A DNA stretch of 64,000 nucleotides from Mycobacterium sp. 852014-52450_SCH5900713. GTDB lineage: Bacteria > Actinomycetota > Actinomycetes > Mycobacteriales > Mycobacteriaceae. Positions 18,616 through 31,192 of this stretch are shown one piece after another; within the stretch, counting starts at the first letter, position 1, and each line of letters starts with the position of its first letter. The translations under genes were made by a program, and so were the position numbers. The notes beneath the pieces are model-generated. The model ran no database searches. It was not told the DNA's origin and was given only the letters and a program-made list of their open reading frames with translations. The stretch covers positions 1-64,000 of the forward strand of contig NZ_LZIL01000003.1 in the NCBI RefSeq assembly GCF_001667075.1, read 5' to 3'.

Positions 18616-19362
18616 ATGCCGGTCGCAAATAAAGCCCCGAGGTTTGCCCGCACGCTGATCGCCTTGGCCGTCGCCGGATTGGCGGCCGCCATGGTGTCGG
18701 CCTGCGATTCCCCGCCTTCCGCGCCCGCGCCGGGGGTCAATCCCCGTCAGGTCACGGTCTTCGGATCGGGGCAAGTCCAGGGCGTCCCGGACACCCTGAC
18801 CGCCGACGTCGGAATCGAGTTCACGGCACCCGACGTGACCGCAGCGATGAACCAGACCAACGACCGACAGCAAGCGGTCATCAACGCGCTGGTCGGCGCG
18901 GGCGTCGACCACAAAGACATCAGCACGACCGAGGTCACGCTGCAGCCGCAGTTCAGCAATCCCGGACCCAACGGCACCGAGACCATCACGGGGTACCGCG
19001 CGACCAACGCCATCACGGTCAAGATCCACCCCCCCGACGCCGCGTCGCGGATGCTGGCCCTGATCGTCGGCACCGGCGGCGACGCCACCCGGATCAAGTC
19101 GGTCAGCTACTCCATCGCCGATGACTCGCAGCTGGTCAAGGATGCCCGCGCGCGGGCGTTCAACGACGCGAAAAACCGCGCCGAGCAGTACGCCCAGCTG
19201 TCCGGACTTCGGCTGGGCAGGGTGCTGTCCATTTCGGAGGCGACGGAACCAACACCCGGGGGACCACCCGCGCCCCCGAAGGCCATGCCGAGCATGGTCC
19301 CGCTGGAACCCGGGCAGCAGACGGTGAGCTTTTCGGTGACCGCGGTGTGGGAGTTGGACTAG
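18616..19362 (+). CDS. lpqG: Lipoprotein LpqG (SIMPL domain)
   Basis: Secreted lipoprotein of unknown function. From ATG 18616 it is 248 aa: basic N-terminus, hydrophobic core, and lipobox VSAC with the modified Cys near residue 29. The mature part is a SIMPL/DUF541 domain: VTVFGSGQVQGVPDTLTADV near 45-64, then VGAGVDHKDISTTEVTLQPQ near 98-117, then ARARAFNDAKNRAEQYAQLS near 178-197. Upstream in-frame ATGs exist but would place the signal peptide internally. The stop TAG is also the first base of the tandem repeat that follows. Confidence 0.93.
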   Translation: MPVANKAPRFARTLIALAVAGLAAAMVSACDSPPSAPAPGVNPRQVTVFGSGQVQGVPDTLTADVGIEFTAPDVTAAMNQTNDRQQAVINALVGAGVDHKDISTTEVTLQPQFSNPGPNGTETITGYRATNAITVKIHPPDAASRMLALIVGTGGDATRIKSVSYSIADDSQLVKDARARAFNDAKNRAEQYAQLSGLRLGRVLSISEATEPTPGGPPAPPKAMPSMVPLEPGQQTVSFSVTAVWELD

Positions 19363-19476
19363 CGCGATGGCGGCGACCCGCCGCGCCCGGCTTCGCCGCG
19401 CTTGCGATCGCCGACTAGCGCGATGGCGGCGACCCGCCGCGCCCGGCTTCGCCGCGCTTGCGATCGCCGACTAGCG
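19358..19476. repeat. 56-bp tandem repeat, two copies, between lpqG and hpt
   Basis: Units begin at 19361 and 19417, and a third remnant of the edge (ACTAGCG) is at 19470. The period is exactly 56 bp. Each unit opens and closes with GACTAG, so the lpqG stop codon is remade at each junction. The core CCCGGCTTCGCCGCG is self-complementary. The unit is related to the copies upstream of ftsH and shares the CGGCTTCGCCG core and the period with the folB/folK repeat. Confidence 0.85.
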
Positions 19477-19477
19477 A

Positions 19478-20089
19478 CTACTGCTGGTACACCCTCGGGT
19501 CCAACGTGCCGATGTACGACAGGTCGCGGTAGCGCTCGTCGTAGTCCAGGCCGTAGCCCACGACGAAGTCGTTCGGGATGTCGAAGCCGACGTAGGCGAT
19601 GTCGACGTTGGCCCCCTTGGCATCGGGTTTGCGCAGCAACGTGCAGACGCGCAAGGAACGCGGATGGCGGCTGGTGAGGTTGCGCAGCAGCCACGACAGC
19701 GTCAGGCCCGAGTCGACGACGTCCTCGACGATCAGCACGTCGCGGCCCTGGATGTCGCGGTCCAAGTCCTTGAGGATTCGCACCACACCCGAAGACGACG
19801 TCGAGGTCCCGTAGGAGCTGACGGCCATGAACTCGAACTGGGTGGGCACCGGAATCGCCCGGGCCAGGTCGGTGACAAAGATCACGGCGCCTTTGAGCAC
19901 GGTGATCAGCAGCAGATCCTGGCCGGTCTCGGTCATGGCGTCGCGGTACTGCCCGCCGATCTCCTCACCGAGTTCGGCGATCCGCGCCTGGATCTGCTCG
20001 GCAGTAAGCAGCACTGACTTGATGTCCCCCGGGTACAGCTCCACAGGCTGGGCGGGGGTGATCGCCGAGGAGATCTGGGCCACGCCCAC
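19478..20089 (-). CDS. hpt: Hypoxanthine-guanine phosphoribosyltransferase Hpt
   Basis: Purine salvage: transfers ribose phosphate from PRPP to hypoxanthine or guanine. It is 203 aa from GTG 20089 (202 in M. tuberculosis). The PRPP-binding signature [17 protein letters not shown] is near residues 118-134, the flexible-loop Ser-Tyr in [13 protein letters not shown] near 89-101, and the C-terminus reads [20 protein letters not shown]. The frame stays open upstream into tilS, but no family similarity extends past the chosen start. It lies 50 bp after tilS and ends at the tandem repeat. Confidence 0.95.
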   Translation of the reverse strand: MGVAQISSAITPAQPVELYPGDIKSVLLTAEQIQARIAELGEEIGGQYRDAMTETGQDLLLITVLKGAVIFVTDLARAIPVPTQFEFMAVSSYGTSTSSSGVVRILKDLDRDIQGRDVLIVEDVVDSGLTLSWLLRNLTSRHPRSLRVCTLLRKPDAKGANVDIAYVGFDIPNDFVVGYGLDYDERYRDLSYIGTLDPRVYQQ

Positions 20090-20139
20090 AGAGTGCCACG
20101 CCAACGGCCGAATAACCAACGGCGACCCCGGTATTGCAC

Positions 20140-21102
20140 CTATCGAACCGGTTCGCGCCACAGAGTGAGCAGGCCGTCGCGCCGCCCGGCGATCAGCCGC
20201 TCGTCCCGCAGTGCGGACCCGACCGCCACCCCGCCCTGCCCGCGCCAGGCGGTGACAAGGGCGTCGACGGAGCGGATCTGCTTGTCGGTCAGGCCCGTTG
20301 CGCCGCCCGCCAGGAGCCAGCCGCGGATCACCCGGCGCCGAACCGGGACGGGCAGCACGGCCAGCGCCTGCGTCTGCAGTCCCGCGCCCGCCTGCGCCTC
20401 GGGCAGCGCCTGGGCCGCGAGCGAGTCGATGAGCTCGGTGTCCTCCCGCAACGCCGTGGCCGTGCGGGCCAGCGCCTCGGCCACCCCACCGCCCAGCACA
20501 TCCTCGAGCAGCGGCAGCACCTCCAGGCGCAGCCGGGTCCGGGTGAAGCGGTGGTCGACGTTGTGCGGGTCCTGCCACGCGGTCAGCCCCAGCTCGCGGC
20601 ACGCGGCGTGGGTCACAGCGCGCCGCACACCCAGCAATGGCCGGCCCCAGGGCGCGTCGTACGGGCGCATCCCGGCGATCGACCGCACGCCCGACCCGCG
20701 GCCCAGCCCCAGCAGCACCGTCTCCGCCTGATCGTCGAGCGTGTGGCCCAACAGCACCGGTCCGCCGTGGTACGCGCTCAACGCCGCATACCGGGCGGCA
20801 CGGGCGGCGGCCTCTGGACCGCCTTCATTTCCGACGTGCACGCGAACGACCTGTGCCGCAACGCATCCCAAGGTGACGGCTTGCGCCCGGGCGGTCTCGG
20901 CGACCGCGGCGGAGTCGGGTTGCAGGCCGTGATCGACGATCACGGCGGTGGTGGGCAGCAGCTGGGCCGCCACCGCCGTGAGCGCGAGGGAATCCGGGCC
21001 GCCGGACAGCGCCACGCACCATTGTTCGGCCGTGGCGACATGGGCCTGGATGAACGCCTCGACGGCAGCGCGCAGCTGCCCTACAGCACCCTGTCGATCC
21101 AT
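20140..21102 (-). CDS. tilS: tRNA(Ile)-lysidine synthase TilS
   Basis: Modifies C34 of the CAU-anticodon tRNA-Ile to lysidine so that it reads AUA. It is 320 aa. The PP-loop ATP motif SGGPDS is at residues 33-38, followed by the typical [10 protein letters not shown] and [15 protein letters not shown] (about 119-133) and the [14 protein letters not shown] substrate-binding stretch. The size fits the short actinobacterial type without the extra C-terminal domain of E. coli. It overlaps the 3' end of the metalloprotease gene by 22 bp, and together with hpt forms the order usual for mycobacteria. Confidence 0.95.
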   Translation of the reverse strand: MDRQGAVGQLRAAVEAFIQAHVATAEQWCVALSGGPDSLALTAVAAQLLPTTAVIVDHGLQPDSAAVAETARAQAVTLGCVAAQVVRVHVGNEGGPEAAARAARYAALSAYHGGPVLLGHTLDDQAETVLLGLGRGSGVRSIAGMRPYDAPWGRPLLGVRRAVTHAACRELGLTAWQDPHNVDHRFTRTRLRLEVLPLLEDVLGGGVAEALARTATALREDTELIDSLAAQALPEAQAGAGLQTQALAVLPVPVRRRVIRGWLLAGGATGLTDKQIRSVDALVTAWRGQGGVAVGSALRDERLIAGRRDGLLTLWREPVR

Positions 21103-22127
21103 CGCTGGGGTTCCTCGATTTCGGCGGGCAGGGGCAGCGTATCGGGACCCGTCCAGATCGCGTTGAACCGTTCCATGCCGACCTTCCCCACCACGTGGTC
21201 GACGAACGCCTTGCCGCGCGTGTACTGGTTGAGCTTCTCGTCGAGCCCCAACAACGCGCGCAGCAGGCGCTGCAGCGGCGGTTGCTTGCGATTGCGGCGC
21301 TCGTCGAATCGACGGCGGATGGTGGTCACCGACGGCACCACCATCGGCCCCACGGCGTCCATCACGTGGTCGGCGTGGCCCTCCAGCAGCGTGCCGAGCA
21401 CCAGCAGCTGATCGAGGGCCTGCCGCTGCGGCTCGGATTGCACCGCACGCACCAGACCCACGATTCCCGACGAGCTGCCGTCGGCCGTCCCGTTGCCGCG
21501 GGTGCGGACGTACTCAGCCAGCCGGCTCGCCACCTGCGCGATGTCTTCACCGGCGTCCCGCGTCAACAGCGCCAAGGCGCGGGACATGTGCTCGGACAGC
21601 CACGGGTTGGCGGTGAACTGCACCCGGTGGGTCACCTCGTGCAGGCAGACCCACAACCGGAAGTCGGAGGGATTGACCCGTAGCTGCCGCTCGACGGCGA
21701 TGACGTTCGGATACACCAGCAGCAGGCAGCCCTCTTTCGCGGCGGCGAACGGGTCGTACTGACCGAGGATTCCGGACGACACGAACGCCAGCACGGCGCC
21801 CGTCTGCGCGCCGGTGACGCGGCCCGTCAGGAACCCACGCGGCTTCTCGGCCCCGTTCATCATCACCCGCATCGACTCGGCCGCCGCGCCGATCCATTCG
21901 GGGCGGTCGACGATGCGGGCCGCGGGCACGACACCGTTGGTGACCAGGCCCGTGACCTCGCGCACCGGCGGTTCGGCCTTGGCGGCCGAACTGGTGAGCT
22001 CGTCGATCACCTGACGCCGGGTGTATTCACTGGACGGCGGACCGGGCCGGGCCAGCCGCTGACCGACGGTGGCGGCGAAGCGCCAGTCGACAGCGGTACC
22101 GAGGGTCAGCTCCGAGGGCGCGCTCAT
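21081..22127 (-). CDS. Zinc-dependent metalloprotease-like protein, Rv3626c ortholog
   Basis: Member of the DUF2342 / zinicin-like family common in actinobacteria, 348 aa. The zinc-binding HEVTH is at residues 163-167, in a hydrophobic context expected for a gluzincin helix. No signal peptide is seen, so the protein is probably cytosolic. The start ATG 22127 overlaps the stop of the upstream peptidase gene (ATGA). The substrate is unknown; the pairing with a PBP4-like peptidase is conserved in mycobacteria and may point to envelope turnover. Confidence 0.9.
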   Translation of the reverse strand: MSAPSELTLGTAVDWRFAATVGQRLARPGPPSSEYTRRQVIDELTSSAAKAEPPVREVTGLVTNGVVPAARIVDRPEWIGAAAESMRVMMNGAEKPRGFLTGRVTGAQTGAVLAFVSSGILGQYDPFAAAKEGCLLLVYPNVIAVERQLRVNPSDFRLWVCLHEVTHRVQFTANPWLSEHMSRALALLTRDAGEDIAQVASRLAEYVRTRGNGTADGSSSGIVGLVRAVQSEPQRQALDQLLVLGTLLEGHADHVMDAVGPMVVPSVTTIRRRFDERRNRKQPPLQRLLRALLGLDEKLNQYTRGKAFVDHVVGKVGMERFNAIWTGPDTLPLPAEIEEPQRWIDRVL

Positions 22128-23509
22128 GAACAACCACACGACCAGAGCCGGCTGGCCAGGGCGTCCATCACGTTGCGGCCGTTCGGACCGGCGGCGTTGG
22201 AGATGAAGGCGAACGTGAGCACCCGCCCGCTGCGGTCGGTGAGCACCCCGGCCAGGGCATTGATGGCGGTCAACGAGCCGGTCTTGGCGCGCAACCAGCC
22301 GGCCGGCCCCTGATTGGAGGCCGCGTCGGTGAAGCGGTCGGCCAGCGTCCCGCTACCGGCGGCGATCGGGAGCAGATCCAACAGCGCCCGCAGCGTCGGC
22401 TGGTCGGGTCCGGCGGCGGCCTGCAGCACACCGTCGAGGGTCTTGGCGGTGAGCCGGTCGTCGACGGAAAGGCCGCTGGAATCCATCAGCGTGACGCCCC
22501 CGGTGTCGACGTGGGCGGTGCTCAACCGGTTCGTCACCGCGTCGGCCGCTCCGGCGAAGCTGCGCGGGCGGTTGATCGCGGCCGCCACCTCGCGGGCGAT
22601 GCACTCGGCCATCACGTTGTCCGAGTGGTCCATCATCTCGGACAGCCGCTGCACCAGCGGCGCCGACTGCACGACGGCGAGCTGCCGCGCCCCCGAGGGT
22701 GCCGTCGCGATCGTCACGGCGCCGGGATCGAGGCCCAGCGCCTTGGCCAGCTCTCGCCCGGCGTCGAGCGCCGGGGTTCGCGACCGCCGGGAGTTGACCG
22801 TGCTCGGCTGGATGCGCCCGGCGTCGATCATCACCGACTCGATCGGCGCGATGTCGCCGTTGTCGACGTCGGCCCCATCCCAGCCCTGCGCCATCGTCGG
22901 CCCGGCGAACGCCGAGGTGTCCACCTGCACCGCCGTCGGCGTCACGCCGCTGCGGCGGATCTGCTCGACCAGGTCGCCGAGCCGAGCGGATCCCCGATAC
23001 CAGGTGTCCACGCCGGGCGGCGCCGCCGACAACACCGGGTCGCCGGCACCGACCAGCACGACGGGGCCCTGGGCGTTCTGGCTGCCGGCCACCACCCGCG
23101 TGCTGATCCGCGCCTGGTGGTCCAGGGTCAGCAGGGCCGCGGCCGCGGTCAGCACCTTGTTGGTCGAGGCCGGCACCAGCGGCATGTCGTCGGCCACCTG
23201 CCAGAGCTCTTTCCCGGTCAGGGCGTCGGTGACCCGGGCGCCCAACCTGCCCAGGTTCGGATCGGCCGCGATGGGCGCCAGCGCGGCGGCCACCCCGGCC
23301 GGGCTCGGCGTCTCGGCGGTGTCACTGACCGGGATCATCCCCGGCTTGACCGTCGGCGCATGCGGGGGCGGTATCGGGGCGTGCGAGCTGTTGCCGCCGT
23401 GCCCCGCCGAGGTGAAAAACGTTGCCGCCGCCACCACGGCGGCGACAAACGCCAGCACGGCCAACCCGACGAACACGTGGGTGGATTTCTGCCAGCGAGT
23501 GGGACCCAT
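22124..23509 (-). CDS. D-alanyl-D-alanine carboxypeptidase/endopeptidase, PBP4-like (S13), Rv3627c ortholog
   Basis: Peptidoglycan hydrolase of the DacB family acting on D-Ala-D-Ala or D-Ala-mDAP bonds outside the membrane. It is 461 aa, the same as Rv3627c. It has an N-terminal membrane anchor (about 12-33), a Pro/His-rich linker, and the three penicillin-binding motifs: STNK at 115-118, SDN within MMDHSDNVMAEC, and KTGS near residue 415. ATG 23509 is chosen because MGPTRWQKSTHVF precedes the anchor directly; longer starts would add a basic extension. Its gene overlaps the metalloprotease gene by 4 bp. Confidence 0.94.
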   Translation of the reverse strand: MGPTRWQKSTHVFVGLAVLAFVAAVVAAATFFTSAGHGGNSSHAPIPPPHAPTVKPGMIPVSDTAETPSPAGVAAALAPIAADPNLGRLGARVTDALTGKELWQVADDMPLVPASTNKVLTAAAALLTLDHQARISTRVVAGSQNAQGPVVLVGAGDPVLSAAPPGVDTWYRGSARLGDLVEQIRRSGVTPTAVQVDTSAFAGPTMAQGWDGADVDNGDIAPIESVMIDAGRIQPSTVNSRRSRTPALDAGRELAKALGLDPGAVTIATAPSGARQLAVVQSAPLVQRLSEMMDHSDNVMAECIAREVAAAINRPRSFAGAADAVTNRLSTAHVDTGGVTLMDSSGLSVDDRLTAKTLDGVLQAAAGPDQPTLRALLDLLPIAAGSGTLADRFTDAASNQGPAGWLRAKTGSLTAINALAGVLTDRSGRVLTFAFISNAAGPNGRNVMDALASRLWSCGCS

Positions 23510-23623
23510 CGCTCTCCTGACTCTCTTCAGCCCATTCTGCCGAATCCGCCGCAAATGCCTCGACTAGGGTGATCCCCGACGCAGACGGACCACCGCGATA
23601 CGCCCAGATCTAAGGAGCACACA

Positions 23624-24112
23624 GTGCAATTCGACGTGACCATCGAAATTCCGAAGGGCCAGCGCAACAAGTACGAGGTCGACCACGAGACCGGCCGGGT
23701 GCGTCTGGACCGCTACCTCTACACCTCGCTGGCCTACCCCACCGACTACGGCTTCATCGAGGACACACTGGGTGAGGACGGCGACCCACTGGACGCCATG
23801 GTGCTGCTGCCGCAGTCTGTGTTCCCGGGCGTGATCGTCGAGGCGCGCCCCGTGGGCATGTTCCGGATGGTCGACGAGGCCGGGGGCGACGACAAGGTGC
23901 TGTGCGTGCCGGCCGGCGACCATCGGTGGGACCACATCCAGGACATCGGCGACGTGCCCGAATTCGAACTGGACGTGATCAAGCACTTCTTCGAGCAGTA
24001 CAAGGCGCTGGAGCCGGGCAAGTTCGTCAAGACCGCCGACTGGGTCGGCCGCGCGGAGGCCGAAGCTGAGGTACAGCGTTCGGTCGAGCGGTTCAAGTCG
24101 AACGGGCACTGA
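23624..24112 (+). CDS. ppa: Inorganic pyrophosphatase Ppa
   Basis: Family I soluble enzyme that hydrolyses PPi to phosphate and drives biosynthetic reactions forward. It is 162 aa. The signature [11 protein letters not shown] near residues 52-62 holds the metal-binding aspartates, and [11 protein letters not shown] near 38-48 is also typical. GTG 23624 follows an AAGGAG ribosome site. It is divergent from the PBP4-like gene. Confidence 0.97.
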   Translation: MQFDVTIEIPKGQRNKYEVDHETGRVRLDRYLYTSLAYPTDYGFIEDTLGEDGDPLDAMVLLPQSVFPGVIVEARPVGMFRMVDEAGGDDKVLCVPAGDHRWDHIQDIGDVPEFELDVIKHFFEQYKALEPGKFVKTADWVGRAEAEAEVQRSVERFKSNGH

Positions 24113-24179
24113 CGACCGCTTACCTGCGGTAACGCTCGTGGCATAACCGCACGCCGATTTCCGGTGGCATCCTGGCGAT

Positions 24180-24872
24180 GTGACCCCGGTGCTGCATTTC
24201 GCCACCAATTTCTGGTGGCTGGTTTTCCCGCTGGGCGGTGCGATCGGCGGCGGCCTTCGGGCCATAGCCGCCGCGAACGAGCGTCGGGCCGAGCGTCGGC
24301 TGGAACGATATCGGCTGAAGCAGCAGGCCAAGATCGCGGTGGCCGAGGCATCGGGCCGGGCACGGACCAACGAGGAAAGTGATCGGCGAGAGATCGCCAA
24401 ACTCGTTGCGGCGCATGACCGTACCGACATCCGGTGGTTCGACTACGAAGTCGATATCGCGCGATTGCTGGATTTCCCGATGATGACCGATATGCGGGCC
24501 CCGCTGACCATCGCGTTCCATCGGGCGAAGCGGCACGCGGATTTGCTGCGGCCCGAACCGCCCGAGAGCCTGGTCGGCAACCGGGACGCGTTGGTGGAAT
24601 ACCGCGACGCCGTCCACGAGTACATCAGTGCGTTCGAGATCGCCGAGGCCGAGGCGATCCGCCGGCGTCGCAGCGACTTCTCTGCGGACGAGCAGCAACG
24701 GATGGCGCGGGCCCAGAGCTTGCTGCACCTGGCGCAGGACGAGGCGGCCACCCGCGACGAACGACAGAATGCCTACGCGCGGGCGAGCAAGGAACTCGAC
24801 GGCCTGATCGTGCTGCCGGCCCCCGCAAGAGCCGGCATCGAAAGGCGCATCGCGGGCCAGATCGGGGCCTAA
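24180..24872 (+). CDS. Membrane-anchored coiled-coil protein of unknown function
   Basis: A 230-aa protein starting at GTG 24180. A single hydrophobic segment with a Gly-rich end (WWLVFPLGGAIGGGLRAI, about 11-28) is followed by long Arg/Glu/Ala-rich helices (about 33-75 and 130-215), predicted to be cytoplasmic coiled coil. No enzyme motif is visible. It lies 67 bp downstream of ppa on the same strand and overlaps the end of the convergent TerC-like gene by 4 bp. Codon use is normal for the genome. I do not recognise it in M. tuberculosis at this locus. Confidence 0.78.
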   Translation: MTPVLHFATNFWWLVFPLGGAIGGGLRAIAAANERRAERRLERYRLKQQAKIAVAEASGRARTNEESDRREIAKLVAAHDRTDIRWFDYEVDIARLLDFPMMTDMRAPLTIAFHRAKRHADLLRPEPPESLVGNRDALVEYRDAVHEYISAFEIAEAEAIRRRRSDFSADEQQRMARAQSLLHLAQDEAATRDERQNAYARASKELDGLIVLPAPARAGIERRIAGQIGA

Positions 24873-26008
24873 GCGGCCGACGCGGCCTTTGCGTTGCGCC
24901 GATTGCGCAGCACGCTCCAGCTCAGCGCCGCGCCGATGAACACCACTCCCACCGACGCGGTGATCGCCTCGGGAACCTGGTATCGCGGGTTGACGGAGAG
25001 CAGCATTATCACGGCAAGCACCCCGATCGCCCAGTGTGCGCCGTGCTCCAGGTACACGTAGCGGTCCAGCGCATCCTGCTTCACCAGGAAGATGGTGATG
25101 GACCGGACGAACATCGACCCCACCAGTCCGAGGCCCAGCGCGATGACGATCGGGTCCGACGTGATCGCGAATGCGCCGGTGACCCCGTCGAACGAGAAGG
25201 CGGCGTCGAGGACCTCGAGATACAAGAACAACGTCAAGCCGGCCTTGCCGACCGCCGTGCCGGCCGACGCCGCCTCGAGGTCCGGCGGGCGAAACGCCCG
25301 GCTGAGACCGTTGACGACCAGATAGGTCACCAGGCCCAGCAGTCCCGCGGTGAGCACCGTCTGGCCCTCGTCGGTGGAGTGCGTCAATCGCGTCCCGACG
25401 AGCACCAGCGTCACGACGGCCACCGCCACCGATACCTGCCCCAGCCGCCCGATGCGGGCGAACGGAGCCTCAATCCACTTGAGCCATTTGATGTCTCGGT
25501 CGTAGACGATGAAGTCCAAAAACAGCATCAGCAGGAACGTCCCGCCGAACGCCGCGATCTGTGGGTGCGCGGCGACGATCAGCTTTTCGTAGCTGGGCGA
25601 GCCATCGGGGAACTCCAGCGCGCCGTGCGGCGGCGGGTGCAGCGCCAACTCCATCGCCCGGACCGGATCGAGGTGCGCGGTGGCCCAGACGATCAGCAAG
25701 GGGAAGATCAGCCGCATCCCGAACACGGCGATGAGAATCCCGACGGTCAGGAACATCTGCCGCCAGAACGGGCTCATCTGCTTCAGAATCGCGGCGTTGA
25801 TGATGGCGTTGTCGAACGACAGCGACACCTCGAGGGTGGCCAGCACCAGCAGGAGAAAGAGGTCCTTCAGGCCGCCGTGGGCATACCCGACCGCGAGGGC
25901 CGCGATGCTGACCAACAGCGAGATCCCGAAGATGCGCAAGGCGGCCAAGGTGTCCTTTCCGACAGCCGCCCACGATAGCGAACCCCGGTCGCCGCCACCG
26001 ACCAGCAT
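24869..26008 (-). CDS. DUF475 / TerC-like integral membrane protein, Rv3629c ortholog
   Basis: Probable metal-ion or tellurite-resistance-type transporter. It has nine or ten hydrophobic helices and two repeated acidic membrane motifs: EVSLSFDNAIINAAIL near residues 60-75 and LDAAFSFDGVTGAFAI near 257-272, the (S)FDN/(S)FDG pair that marks TerC-superfamily metal sites. It is 379 aa from ATG 26008; the first 18 residues are hydrophilic and may not be used, as homologs begin near KDTLAALRIFG. It is divergent from the flippase-like gene, with 26 bp between starts, so the promoters overlap. Confidence 0.87.
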   Translation of the reverse strand: MLVGGGDRGSLSWAAVGKDTLAALRIFGISLLVSIAALAVGYAHGGLKDLFLLLVLATLEVSLSFDNAIINAAILKQMSPFWRQMFLTVGILIAVFGMRLIFPLLIVWATAHLDPVRAMELALHPPPHGALEFPDGSPSYEKLIVAAHPQIAAFGGTFLLMLFLDFIVYDRDIKWLKWIEAPFARIGRLGQVSVAVAVVTLVLVGTRLTHSTDEGQTVLTAGLLGLVTYLVVNGLSRAFRPPDLEAASAGTAVGKAGLTLFLYLEVLDAAFSFDGVTGAFAITSDPIVIALGLGLVGSMFVRSITIFLVKQDALDRYVYLEHGAHWAIGVLAVIMLLSVNPRYQVPEAITASVGVVFIGAALSWSVLRNRRNAKAASAA

Positions 26009-26034
26009 CCACGGCCACTTACTATTTTCGAATT

Positions 26035-27318
26035 GTGGCCATGCCCGAAGTCGGCGGTACCCAAGCCTCCACTGGCGCCGGTCCGATCACGCGCGGCAGC
26101 GTGGCCCGGGTCGGCGCCGCGACGGCGCTGACCGCCCTGTGCGGTTACGCCGTGATTTACCTGGCCGCCCGTGACCTGGCGCCGGGCGGCTTTTCGGTAT
26201 TCGGGGTGTTCTGGGGGGCATTCGGCCTGGTCACCGGCGCCGCGAACGGGTTGCTTCAAGAGACCACCCGGGAGGTCCGCTCCAGCCGCCACCTCCCGGC
26301 GGCCTTGCCGGGCGGAGACGAACCCCGGACCCATCCGCTGCGGGCCGCCGCGCTGGTCGGCCTGGGCGCGGCCGTGGTGATCGCCGGTAGCTCGCCGCTC
26401 TGGAGCGGGCGGGTATTCGTCGAGCAGCGCTGGCTGTCGGTGGCGCTGCTCAGCGTCGGGCTGGCCGGGTTCTGCGTGCACGCCACCCTGCTGGGCATGC
26501 TGGCCGGCACCGATCGGTGGACCGGGTACGGGGCGCTGATGGTGACCGACGCCGTCATCCGGGTGACCGTCGCCGCGGCCACCGTCGTGCTCGGCTGGCG
26601 CCTGGTCGGCTTCCTGTGGGCCACCGTCGCGGGCGCGGTCGCCTGGCTGATCATGCTGGTGGCGTCGCCGTCCGCGCGGGCAGCCGCCCGAATGCTGACG
26701 CCCGGTGGCGCCCAGACCTTCCTGCGCGGGACCGCCCATTCGATCACCGCCGCGGGCGCGAGCGCGATTCTGGTCATGGGTTTTCCGGTGTTGCTCAAGC
26801 TGACCAGCAACGAGCTGGGAGCCGAAGGCGGGGTCATCATCCTCGCCGTGACGTTGACGCGGGCGCCGCTGCTGGTGCCGCTGACCGCCATGCAGGGCAA
26901 TTTGATCGCCCATTTCGTCGACGCGCGCAGCAATCGGGTTCGTGCCCTGATCGCGCCGGCAGGGATCATCGGCGGCATCGGTGCGGTCGGCGTGGTGGCC
27001 GCCGGGATCGTGGGCCCGTGGCTGCTGCGGGTCGGCTTCGGGCCGCAGTACCAGGCCAGCGGCGCGCTGCTGGCCTGGCTGACCGCGGCCGCGGTGGCGA
27101 TCGCCATGCTGACGCTCACCGGCGCCGGCGCGGTAGCGGCGGCGCTGCACCGGGCGTACTCGCTGGGCTGGGTCGGCGCGACGGTGGCGTCGGGGTTGCT
27201 GCTACTGCTGCCGCTGCCGCTGCAGACGCGGACCGTCGTCGGCCTGTTGTGCGGTCCGTTGGTGGGAATCGGTGTTCATCTGGTGGCGCTCTCGCGCGCC
27301 GAGCGCTTGACCGGCTGA
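26035..27318 (+). CDS. Polysaccharide-flippase-like integral membrane protein, Rv3630 ortholog
   Basis: A 427-aa protein with about 12 hydrophobic segments and a layout like MATE/Wzx lipid-linked sugar flippases. No charged catalytic motif is expected. GTG 26035 is followed two codons later by ATG 26041. A TACTAT -10 box ends 9 nt upstream. The next genes make polyprenyl-phospho-GalNAc, so a plausible but unproven role is moving that lipid-linked sugar across the membrane for arabinogalactan decoration. Confidence 0.85.
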   Translation: MAMPEVGGTQASTGAGPITRGSVARVGAATALTALCGYAVIYLAARDLAPGGFSVFGVFWGAFGLVTGAANGLLQETTREVRSSRHLPAALPGGDEPRTHPLRAAALVGLGAAVVIAGSSPLWSGRVFVEQRWLSVALLSVGLAGFCVHATLLGMLAGTDRWTGYGALMVTDAVIRVTVAAATVVLGWRLVGFLWATVAGAVAWLIMLVASPSARAAARMLTPGGAQTFLRGTAHSITAAGASAILVMGFPVLLKLTSNELGAEGGVIILAVTLTRAPLLVPLTAMQGNLIAHFVDARSNRVRALIAPAGIIGGIGAVGVVAAGIVGPWLLRVGFGPQYQASGALLAWLTAAAVAIAMLTLTGAGAVAAALHRAYSLGWVGATVASGLLLLLPLPLQTRTVVGLLCGPLVGIGVHLVALSRAERLTG

Positions 27319-27341
27319 TCCTGGCTAACCTTGTGGGCTAG

Positions 27342-28039
27342 ATGGTTACTGACTCCAAATACTCGGGCGCCTGGATCGTCATCCCCGCCTTCAACGAAGC
27401 CACCGTCATCGGCGAGGTGGTCGCCGATGTGCGCTCGATCTTCGACAATGTCGTCTGCGTGGACGACGGCAGCACCGACGGCACCGGCGAGGCGGCCAGG
27501 CGGGCCGGTGCTCATCTGGTGCGGCATCCGATCAACCTGGGCCAGGGCGCGGCCATCCAGACCGGCGTCGAATACGCCCGCAAACAGCCTGGGGCGCAGG
27601 TGTTCGCCACGTTCGACGGCGACGGGCAGCATCGGGTCAAGGATCTGGCCGCGATGGTGGACCGGCTTTGCGCGGAGGACGTCGACGTGGTCATCGGGAC
27701 GCGGTTCGGCGCGCCCGGTGGCACCCGGCCGCCGTTCGTGAAGCGGCTGGTTCTGCAGACCGCCGCGCGCCTGAGCCGTCGTGGTCGCCGACTTGGCTTG
27801 ACCGACACCAACAATGGGTTGCGGGTCTTCAACAAGAAGGTTGCCGACGGACTGGATATCACCATGAGCGGCATGAGCCACGCCAACGAGTTCATCATGC
27901 TGATCGCCGAAAACCATTGGCGCGTTGTCGAACAACCGGTCGAGGTGCTCTACACCGATTACTCCAAGTCGAAGGGACAGCCGCTTCTCAACGGCGTCAA
28001 CATCATCTTCGACGGGTTCCTGCGAGGGAGGATTCCAAG

Positions 28040-28043
<4 letters not shown>
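27342..28043 (+). CDS. ppgS: Polyprenyl-phospho-N-acetylgalactosaminyl synthase PpgS (GT2), Rv3631 ortholog
   Basis: In M. tuberculosis, Rv3631 transfers GalNAc to decaprenyl phosphate, the donor for the galactosamine on arabinogalactan. The 233-aa protein here is a GT-A fold family 2 transferase: WIVIPAFNEATVIGEVV near residues 11-27, VDDGSTDGTGE near 40-50, and DGDGQH near 94-99 as the DXD motif. There are no transmembrane helices of its own. Its stop overlaps the start of the small membrane partner (ATGA), which stimulates the enzyme in M. tuberculosis. Confidence 0.92.
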
Positions 28044-31096
<3,053 letters not shown>

Positions 31097-31124
31097 CCGC
31101 ACACTCGCCGAGCCATCGGCACCG

Positions 31125-31190
31125 ACGGTCACGCCGGCGTGACGCTGGACGCCGAACGTCGCCCTGGCGTGATGCTGGGTGGAGAAGAAT
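31125..31190. repeat. Palindromic intergenic element GTCACGCCGGCGTGAC
   Basis: The 16-base perfect palindrome GTCACGCCGGCGTGAC at about 31129-31144 is followed by GAACGTCGCCCTGGCGTGATG. It shares this second block with the element upstream of the VOC gene. It lies between the Rv3635 stop and tRNA-Thr. Confidence 0.5.
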
Positions 31191-31192
31191 TG

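Noticed and set aside
31097..31192. Transposon remnants as found in H37Rv between Rv3635 and Rv3644c
   Set aside because: The gap is under 100 bp and contains only a palindromic element before tRNA-Thr; no transposase sequence is present.
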